Origin: Blastobasis lacticolella
Taxonomy: Eukaryota; Arthropoda; Insecta; Lepidoptera; Blastobasidae
Direction of reading: 5' to 3'
Assembly (NCBI GenBank): GCA_905147135.1
Contig: LR990067.1
Location: 11,246,228-11,310,227, forward strand
Length of the DNA: 64,000 nt
Positions 63,101 to 64,000 of the stretch are shown here, piece by piece. The position numbers were made by a program, and so were the translations under genes. The notes beneath the pieces were generated by a model. That model did not search any database. It was given only the letters and a program-made list of their open reading frames with translations, and had not been told where the DNA came from. Position 1 is the first letter of the stretch. Every line of letters begins with the position of its first letter.

Positions 63101-63730
63101 AATCAGGTATTAATGACAATGTTGATAAGGGAAAACCGACCACATTCGATCATGGTTACACACTCATCCCAACGGTTTCCCTCACCGTTAGAGCACCGTC
63201 GGTTAGTGTTCAAGTAATATACATAACTCAGAAAAAGTCATTAGTACTAGGGTTTGAACCAGGTACCTTGGGGCAAGAGACGGACCCCTTAACCATTAGG
63301 CCACCGAACACTCTCTGTACTACCGATTCAGTGACAAAGTGCCTTCTATTTAAACATAACAAGTAACGGATTTACATTTGAGTTTTCTGTCGTACGGTAT
63401 CCGATCGCTGAGGTAAATATTCATTTTATACTTTTCTAGCGATTCTTCGCCGAGTTCTTTCTCCTTCCCAGTGAGGTGGACGCGTCCGTCGCCCAGCCCG
63501 GGCACGATTCGAGCTTCGTCTTCTCGTATTTGCCGCTCAAACTCGGCCTCTTCCGGATAGAGGGACAACGCATCCGCCGAATCTGTGCCCTGTGCGCCGA
63601 ACTCCGTCCTCGGCGCCAGGGTGGGTGCTCTGAGGCGCCATTGGTCAAACAAAAGCAGCACTGTCACCACCAAACCGAAAAGACCAGCTATCTTCCACAC
63701 CGAGCAACGTCTTCGCACAAGTATCCGCAT
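35092..63730 (-). CDS. Pgant: polypeptide N-acetylgalactosaminyltransferase (GT27, lectin domain), 12 exons
   Basis: Exons in transcript order: 63730-63361, 62956-62771, 62320-62161, 61834-61621, 60736-60645, 53337-53210, 50838-50749, 48478-48399, 41468-41332, 37256-37083, 36438-36363, 35301-35092. They sum to 1917 nt, 638 residues, with every phase matching. The ATG is the first after an in-frame TGA at 63773-63775. Type II membrane protein: anchor about residues 12-31, stem to about 110, GT-A catalytic domain about 124-440 with DxH at D262/H264, third metal-ligand His at H398 (CSRVAH), GGENLE 371-376 and the AEVWMDDYK block 421-429; ricin-type lectin about 486-638 (C495-V-D, C587-L-D, QIW 609-611). 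Family role: transfers GalNAc from UDP-GalNAc to Ser/Thr in the Golgi. Divergent points: about 30 extra residues (about 161-196) before LKEIILVDD, Tyr370 where the family has Trp before GGEN, and CGFTFEGHF in place of the usual GGFNW-type block. The paralogue could not be assigned. Confidence 0.94.
35331..35425 (-). mobile_element. family B LINE tail, short
   Basis: ATACGGCAGGCAAACAGACA to CCAAGAGTCTCGCCAAT, 30 bp inside GALNT intron 11. Confidence 0.65.
35426..35627 (+). mobile_element. family C LINE tail
   Basis: CCTGGAGAGGTTTTCCCTGG to CACAATAGCGGGATAAAG; head to head with the B tail. Confidence 0.75.
35628..36194. other. GALNT intron 11 remainder
   Basis: T/G-rich plus strand with repeated TAGGTTAGG-like motifs at 35850-35960; no gene. 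Confidence 0.4.
36195..36350 (-). mobile_element. family G LINE tail
   Basis: (ATC)n then CCACTGTTGGGCATAGGCTT and CTGTGCCTTCCGCATACA. Confidence 0.7.
36363..36438 (-). CDS. Pgant: GALNT exon 11 (lectin)
   Basis: Residues 544-569, [13 protein letters not shown], donor CAG|gtaagt. The second ricin repeat lacks a clear C-L-D/QxW pair. Confidence 0.93.
36480..36640 (+). mobile_element. SINE E body
   Basis: GATGCTCTTACGGTG and TCTAATCTGGTCAGGTTCCC. Confidence 0.55.
36690..37010. repeat. diverged GCGAGC-motif repeat block
   Basis: Units of roughly 80-120 bp each with GAGCGNGCGCAGCGAGC (about 36705, 36795, 36895, 36975) followed by AAATTTT; too diverged to call a clean period. A similar motif occurs near 52020. 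GALNT intron 10. Confidence 0.55.
37083..37256 (-). CDS. Pgant: GALNT exon 10 (lectin alpha repeat)
   Basis: Residues 486-543, [17 protein letters not shown] onward; the Cys-x-Asp of the first ricin repeat is intact (C495, D497). Confidence 0.95.
37320..37393 (-). mobile_element. family I tail, short
   Basis: CATTTGACCGCCACCTCACC to GACGAAGCATGCC. Confidence 0.6.
37394..37640 (+). mobile_element. short family A tail plus another LINE tail
   Basis: GTGTTGCTGATGTCCATAGG (A) at 37430; a different tail, CATCACTTACCATCCGGTGA...GCTCGTTTGCCTCC, at 37575-37630. Confidence 0.5.
37672..37850 (+). mobile_element. SINE D, plus strand
   Basis: CCTGAGTGGATCAGTTGGTT A box and GGTTCGATTCCCAGCCG B box in the forward sense, then ACCCATAGCACAAGCTTTGC; truncated by a family A tail. 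Confidence 0.8.
37851..38065 (+). mobile_element. family A LINE tail
   Basis: CACGCGAAGGTTCGAAAGAG to CACCATCAGGTGGCCC, A-rich end. Confidence 0.75.
38190..38325 (-). mobile_element. family I tail
   Basis: T-rich start, CCAGGCATTTGACCGCCACC, CTCTAGCCTTGAAGGCG. Confidence 0.65.
38326..39185. other. AT-rich GALNT intron sequence
   Basis: No repeat recognised. May hold the promoter and first untranslated exon of the possible nested gene (a donor-like AAAGTAAGC at 38937). Confidence 0.3.
39186..39314. mobile_element. 129-bp TIR element
   Basis: TTTTAAGGTTATGTTCCG at the left, inverted at the right end. The interior (TCGAAATATCGGGCTACTCG) also occurs at 9250-9370, where only one end is left. 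Lies upstream of the possible nested gene. Confidence 0.65.
39439..40041 (+). CDS. possible small nested gene, 3 coding exons, 58 residues
   Basis: Exons 39439-39484, 39709-39801, 40004-40041 have canonical GT/AG ends, good pyrimidine tracts (tttcttacag, ttttactttcag), consistent phase 1 junctions and an open frame to TGA. A further acceptor (cattttccag, ending 39426) just before the start suggests an upstream untranslated exon, and AATAAA lies 130 bases after the stop. The product would be a small soluble protein beginning [16 protein letters not shown] recognise no domain. It lies on the opposite strand inside the GALNT intron between exons 9 and 10. An ORF this short could be chance. Confidence 0.35.
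40172..40177 (+). terminator. polyadenylation signal of the possible nested gene
   Basis: AATAAA 130 bases after the TGA of the 58-residue ORF; supports, but does not prove, a transcript here. Confidence 0.35.
40614..40850 (-). mobile_element. SINE D, full length
   Basis: Best copy: tail TAATAGTGGACAAATTCACA, body, head with GGGAATCGAACCCGGG. Confidence 0.82.
40960..41300 (-). mobile_element. SINE E, full length
   Basis: Tail ATAATAATCATCTTAGCGTT, body with CAATCTGACCTGATACC, head ACCTCTCGCTTACAAGTTGG. Ends 32 bp from GALNT exon 9. Confidence 0.75.
41332..41468 (-). CDS. Pgant: GALNT exon 9 (catalytic-lectin linker)
   Basis: Residues 441-485, [20 protein letters not shown], the well-conserved C-terminal part of the catalytic domain. 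Lies between a SINE E copy and a family B tail; acceptor gttccag, donor gtgagt. Confidence 0.94.
41515..41706 (+). mobile_element. family B LINE tail
   Basis: AGGGGTGGGGATTTGGGAAA to CTACCGTATGACTTAAG. Confidence 0.75.
42030..42278 (-). mobile_element. SINE D, full length
   Basis: CGTGGACAAATTCACACAGC to CACTCAGGTCGTCAA, with a degraded B box. Confidence 0.8.
42690..42850. mobile_element. fragment related to the 703-bp TIR element
   Basis: CGGCCACGCAGAAAAGACG and GACGCAGACACGTCTGCGCC. Confidence 0.5.
43100..45835 (+). mobile_element. 5'-truncated non-LTR retrotransposon (Jockey/CR1 group), family A reference copy
   Basis: Carries the long EN-RT ORF, then a short 3' tail ending in an oligo-A run at about 45825-45834. 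The frame stays open back to a TAA near 43099, so most of the endonuclease N-terminus is missing. Inserted in the GALNT intron between exons 8 and 9, opposite in strand. A TIR element has inserted right behind its A tail. Confidence 0.92.
43265..45775 (+). CDS. LINE endonuclease/reverse transcriptase, partial, 836 aa
   Basis: First Met is internal to the endonuclease; in-frame sequence extends upstream. Endonuclease C-terminal motifs GDFN (5-8) and SDH (80-82); RT about 310-590 with [11 protein letters not shown]457 in LDIAKAFD and YADD at 541-544; then the CR1/Jockey-type C-terminal region. No internal stops, so insertion is fairly recent, but it cannot be autonomous without its 5' part. Confidence 0.93.
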   Translation: MVVLGDFNGHHTEWLGSSRSTNPAGRSAHEFALANGLTQLVLEPTYLLDVVGRNPSLLDLLLTSHPDGYQVSVDAPLGTSDHCLVRSEVPLATPERPRPSGSRKVWHYGSADWDGLREFFASYPWMQLCFSSNDTNTCAAAVADVILQGMECFIPSSVVRLGGKSQPWYDRPSAEATRLKQDAFRAWTVARAQKDPNTHILRKKYNAVSRSTKRVMARAKFNFIGGIGEKLISYPSGSRAFWSLSKAVEGNFCRTTFPPLRKPDDQLAHTAKEKADLLGNLFAHNSTLDDGGAAPPTILRCEGIMPEIRFTQKIIKRVLLSLDIRKSSGPDGIPAIVLKKCAPELSPVLMRLFKLSYTSGTVPSSWKLAHVHPIPKKGDNSDPSNYRPIAVTSLLSKVMERVINIQLLGYLEDHQLISDRQYGFRHGRSAGDLLVYLTHRWAEAVESKGEALAVSLDIAKAFDRVWHRALLTKLPKYGIPKGLCNWVSSFLSGRSIQVVVDGCCSDTKTINSGVPQGSVLSPTLFLLHINDMLNIPSIHCYADDSTGDACYTGRANIPRSVVSESRIRLVSEIEHSLEQVAHWGRLNLVEFNPLKTQVCAFSAKKDPFVIVPQFQGTPLSISNSIGILGVDISDNVRFRSHLEGKAKLASKKLGVLNRSRRYFTPRQRLLLYKAQVRPHMEYCSHLWAGETADLLNPLDSVQRRAVRIVDDPIQTSKLELLANRRDFGSLCVFYRLYNGECSEELFDLVPTAQFRHRTTHRGLGTHPHYVDPLLVTTRRFERTFLARTIRMWNELPATVFSLDYDMGLFKRYIRGLFRGGQRIGDSPGVADVHRRR
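45840..46444. mobile_element. 605-bp TIR element, TSD TAA
   Basis: Ends AGGTGCGTACGAATTAGAG and complement of AGGTAGGTACGAATTAGAG; TAA at 45837-45839 and 46445-46447. The 3-bp TAA duplication fits PIF/Harbinger-like elements. GC-rich arms with GAGGC/CGCGAGC palindromes around an AT-rich core; no transposase ORF. Confidence 0.8.
46545..46675 (+). mobile_element. family C LINE tail
   Basis: TTTTTACGGGGTCGGCAACG to CACCTTAGTGGTATAAAAAA. Confidence 0.75.
46676..47214. other. GALNT intron sequence, part related to the 703-bp element
   Basis: 46676-46815 has CCGTCTGCGCTCTGC and CACGTCTTTTCTGT. The rest has short frames without resemblance. Confidence 0.4.
47215..47360 (-). repeat. copy of the 2.5-kb dispersed repeat
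   Basis: TTTTCTAAACTACTTTACCG to CTACGATGACACAGACAGAC. Confidence 0.55.
47600..47762 (+). mobile_element. RTE-like RT fragment
   Basis: Encodes [16 protein letters not shown] and [15 protein letters not shown], the GxxQG and YADD motifs of an RT, nothing more. Confidence 0.7.
48114..48327. mobile_element. 214-bp TIR element (copy 1)
   Basis: Ends TCTGTCCAGACTGACTT and complement; about 30-bp arms containing CTTATTTGG. A second copy in the reverse orientation lies at 21403-21607. Confidence 0.75.
48399..48478 (-). CDS. Pgant: GALNT exon 8
   Basis: Residues 414-440, [18 protein letters not shown] and ends ELK in phase 0. Acceptor accgcag, donor gtatgt. A 202-bp foldback element starts 56 bases upstream in the intron. 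Confidence 0.95.
48485..48915 (+). repeat. repeat J copy, split by the foldback element
   Basis: TTTATTATCAACTGGACGCC before and AAATACAAAAATTACATACA after 48534-48735; ends CTCACTGAGCATGAGCCACG. Confidence 0.65.
48534..48735. mobile_element. 202-bp foldback element
   Basis: Arms of about 75 bp (48534-48608 and 48661-48735) are near-perfect inverted repeats beginning TTGTAGCGACATCTATCGC, around a core of about 50 bp. It interrupts a repeat J copy 56 bases from the acceptor side of GALNT exon 8. Confidence 0.85.
49130..50530 (+). mobile_element. LINE RT C-terminal remnant, interrupted
   Basis: [19 protein letters not shown] (YADD mutated to YADG) at 49145-49210, [20 protein letters not shown] at 49400; the frame is broken at 49570 by a 640-bp insert starting with (AGATTT)n and resumes [20 protein letters not shown] at 50240. 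Ends [19 protein letters not shown]. Dead copy. Confidence 0.75.
50640..50728 (+). mobile_element. family A LINE tail, short
   Basis: CCCATAGGCGGCGGTGACCA to CTGCCGTATCAAATACAATA; ends 21 bp from GALNT exon 7. Confidence 0.65.
50749..50838 (-). CDS. Pgant: GALNT exon 7 (third metal ligand)
   Basis: Residues 384-413, [17 protein letters not shown]398 is the expected third Mn ligand. Acceptor ttacag, donor gtcagt. The linker after it ([13 protein letters not shown]) is unlike the usual proline-rich Tyr segment. Confidence 0.9.
51062..51120. repeat. GT microsatellite
   Basis: (GT)n with GC variants in the GALNT intron between exons 6 and 7. Confidence 0.85.
51136..52274. other. GALNT intron 6 sequence
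   Basis: 51290-51350 shares TGACGTCA-linked repeat sequence (CATGCATTTCGGATAGGC) with 30.1 kb. No gene. Confidence 0.45.
52275..52520 (+). mobile_element. family F LINE tail
   Basis: CAGTGTAGAATGGCACTAAC to GATATGGGCTATGATGATG. Confidence 0.7.
52521..53209. other. GALNT intron 6, 5' part
   Basis: Nothing recognised except a 20-bp direct repeat CATGAGTCCRTACTATTGAC at 53041 and 53063. Confidence 0.45.
53210..53337 (-). CDS. Pgant: GALNT exon 6 (Gal/GalNAc-T motif)
   Basis: Residues 341-383, [16 protein letters not shown] through [14 protein letters not shown]. Tyr370 precedes GGEN, where Trp is usual. Confidence 0.95.
53338..54439. other. GALNT intron 5, 3' part
   Basis: An 85-codon plus frame (53472-53729) ends in a hydrophobic run but has no family resemblance; probably transposon-derived. 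Confidence 0.4.
54440..55270 (-). mobile_element. RTE-like LINE ORF remnant
   Basis: Minus frame 55269-54799 ([33 protein letters not shown]) and, shifted, 54817-54569 ([32 protein letters not shown]), then ITGKMPDMW: the endonuclease-RT linker and RT start, with a frameshift and stop. Same strand as GALNT, but unrelated. Confidence 0.8.
55271..55894. other. AT-rich intron sequence
   Basis: (GAATAT)n microsatellite at 55520-55548; no gene. Confidence 0.5.
55895..57372 (+). mobile_element. degenerate Jockey-like LINE remnant
   Basis: Broken plus frames: [18 protein letters not shown] (56084 on), [20 protein letters not shown] (56464), [19 protein letters not shown] (56733), and a C-terminus [12 protein letters not shown] at 57300. 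Many stops and deletions. Confidence 0.7.
57395..57690 (+). repeat. repeat J copy
   Basis: CATTTATTATATGTAACTAG to GTCCGGACTGCTACCCCC; (AAT)n at its start. Confidence 0.6.
57691..59134. other. unclassified GALNT intron sequence
   Basis: No ORF over 65 codons. TTATCGATAA-type motifs at 58908-58940 and a GGGGCACGGGTGGGG direct repeat at 59048-59088. Confidence 0.45.
59135..59335 (-). mobile_element. SINE D, head truncated
   Basis: GTAGACAAATTCACACAGCG to CGGGAAACGAACCCGGAC; LINE sequence follows. Confidence 0.75.
59337..59840 (+). mobile_element. Jockey-like LINE C-terminal fragment
   Basis: Intact 155-codon frame (59370-59837) starting [11 protein letters not shown] with [13 protein letters not shown], typical of the region after the RT; no tail resembling families A-C. 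Confidence 0.75.
59841..60474. other. unclassified intron sequence, partly GC-rich
   Basis: 60330-60470 is strongly GC-rich (GGCGGGCTGGCTGGGGCC) compared with its surroundings and joins repeat N. Confidence 0.4.
60475..60625 (+). repeat. repeat N, copy 2
   Basis: Matches 15155-15300 reversed; ends 20 bp before GALNT exon 5. Confidence 0.7.
60645..60736 (-). CDS. Pgant: GALNT exon 5 (divergent substrate-loop exon)
   Basis: Residues 311-340 plus two bases, found by phase and position. Reads [16 protein letters not shown] and ends LAPIR; the split Arg341 joins exactly to SPTMAGG of the next exon. The family normally has a GGFNW-type start and Trp later in the strand; here these are Phe. Confidence 0.88.
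60783..61012 (+). mobile_element. family F LINE tail
   Basis: GGCCGTGTGGTGTATGGCAG to TGTTATGGGCTGTGATGATG. Confidence 0.75.
61150..61412 (-). mobile_element. family H (RTE-like) LINE C-terminus
   Basis: Minus frame with [20 protein letters not shown] and a (GAT)n end. Remnant of the same kind at 25020-25075 on plus. Confidence 0.75.
61455..61585 (+). mobile_element. family C LINE tail
   Basis: ATTTACGGGGTCGGCAACGC to GTAGTATAATAAAAACC; ends 36 bp from GALNT exon 4. Confidence 0.75.
61621..61834 (-). CDS. Pgant: GALNT exon 4 (DxH motif)
   Basis: Residues 239-310, including [10 protein letters not shown] and [12 protein letters not shown], which supplies the metal/UDP ligands D262 and H264. 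Ends in phase 0 at Ala310. Confidence 0.95.
61995..62140 (-). mobile_element. SINE D head fragment and family L remnant
   Basis: GCGTGGCAGACCGGTATGTT (D), then GGCGCTGGCTACCTCATC and TTGCTTGGCGGCAGAAATAG (L). Confidence 0.5.
62161..62320 (-). CDS. Pgant: GALNT exon 3
   Basis: Residues 186-238, with [11 protein letters not shown], the nucleotide-sugar binding strand. Donor gtgagt. Confidence 0.93.
62575..62762 (+). mobile_element. family G LINE tail
   Basis: Frame reads [20 protein letters not shown] and QQWASSGG, then (ATG)n. In GALNT intron 2. Confidence 0.75.
62771..62956 (-). CDS. Pgant: GALNT exon 2
   Basis: Residues 124-185: start of the GT-A fold ([27 protein letters not shown]). Acceptor ttaacag, donor TTGG|gtgagt. 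Begins an insertion that is not usual in the family. Confidence 0.93.
63000..63305 (-). mobile_element. SINE E, diverged
   Basis: TTGATTTCCCGGTTGTGCTC, TTAGAGCACCGTCGGTTAG and head TTAACCATTAGGCCACCG. In GALNT intron 1. Confidence 0.65.
63361..63730 (-). CDS. Pgant: GALNT exon 1 (membrane anchor and stem)
   Basis: Residues 1-123. Basic RILVRRR then a hydrophobic run ([15 protein letters not shown]), an acidic stem and the family landmark [11 protein letters not shown]. The donor gttatg was chosen over an earlier gttact because only it keeps phase with exon 2. Confidence 0.9.
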
Positions 63731-64000
63731 TTTCCCTTGAACACGAACGCGACAGAACCGCGTGCGGCCGCGTCAACGGCGCTTTGATCATCAAGATTTG
63801 ATCAAGATAAAGTTTATTTGACAGTTCACCTGCCATGTTCTTGTTTACATGAAAAAAATTGGATGGCTCTATGATATATATTTTTCTGATATTTCTCAAG
63901 ATATTTTCTCTTTGGCTCTATGGTCCAATTTATACAGTTTGTTTACTACCTTCGTGGTTATAAACCTTCGTTTATATTCGCAGTTGCATGCGTCATGGTC

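Noticed and set aside
63645..63899. Alternative 84-aa frame over GALNT exon 1
   Set aside because: Different frame; the exon 1 frame continues into the phase-matched family sequence and has an in-frame upstream stop.

Overview
The window is nuclear DNA of an insect, almost certainly a lepidopteran. It has spliced animal genes with GT/AG introns, AT-rich spacers, tRNA-derived SINEs, Jockey/CR1- and RTE-type LINE remnants whose 3' ends carry the CATCAGG-type tails I associate with Lepidoptera, and many short inverted-repeat DNA elements. There are no bacterial operons, rRNA genes or CRISPR arrays.

Two protein-coding genes could be rebuilt exon by exon with matching phases. (1) RNF113 (CWC24-type spliceosomal CCCH + RING protein), plus strand, 8 coding exons, 11934-24632, 314 residues. 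(2) A polypeptide N-acetylgalactosaminyltransferase (GALNT/Pgant, GT27 + ricin-type lectin), minus strand, 12 coding exons, 35092-63730, 638 residues. Five of its exons (50.8, 60.7, 41.4, 36.4 and 48.4 kb) are short and were found by predicting the missing conserved blocks and matching phases. The two genes converge tail to tail on a 10.4-kb spacer (24.6-35.1 kb). A third, tentative gene is a three-exon, 58-residue ORF nested on the plus strand in a GALNT intron (39.4-40.0 kb).

Layout: 1-11.9 kb is repeat-dominated intergenic DNA. 11.9-24.6 kb is RNF113, with introns full of LINE tails, a 1.2-kb TIR element, and two more TIR elements at 22.8-24.0 kb. 24.6-35.1 kb holds SINEs, a 971-bp hAT-like element carrying five 94-bp tandem repeats, and a full-length Ty1/copia retrotransposon (30373-34772) with identical LTRs and a TTTTA target duplication. 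35.1-63.7 kb is the GALNT gene, whose introns contain a long LINE (ORF 836 aa, 43.3-45.8 kb), several TIR/foldback elements, RTE fragments and SINEs.

The two main genes are unrelated in function: RNF113 acts in the nucleus on the spliceosome, while the GALNT starts mucin-type O-glycosylation in the Golgi. Most of the window is transposon biology. At least four insertions are clean enough to read the target duplication, and several are nested in datable order (element into LINE tail, LINE tail into older LINE, copia beside GALNT). For repeats I define families by their 3' tail: A = the 43-kb LINE; B = tail ending at CTACCGTATGATATAAA; C = tail with GGGGTCGGCAACGCG; I = CR1-like tail with CACCTCACCTG; L = tail with GCTCGTTTGTCAC; F, G and H = RTE-like tails ending in ATG/GAT microsatellites; D and E = tRNA-derived SINEs; J, K and N = unclassified repeats.
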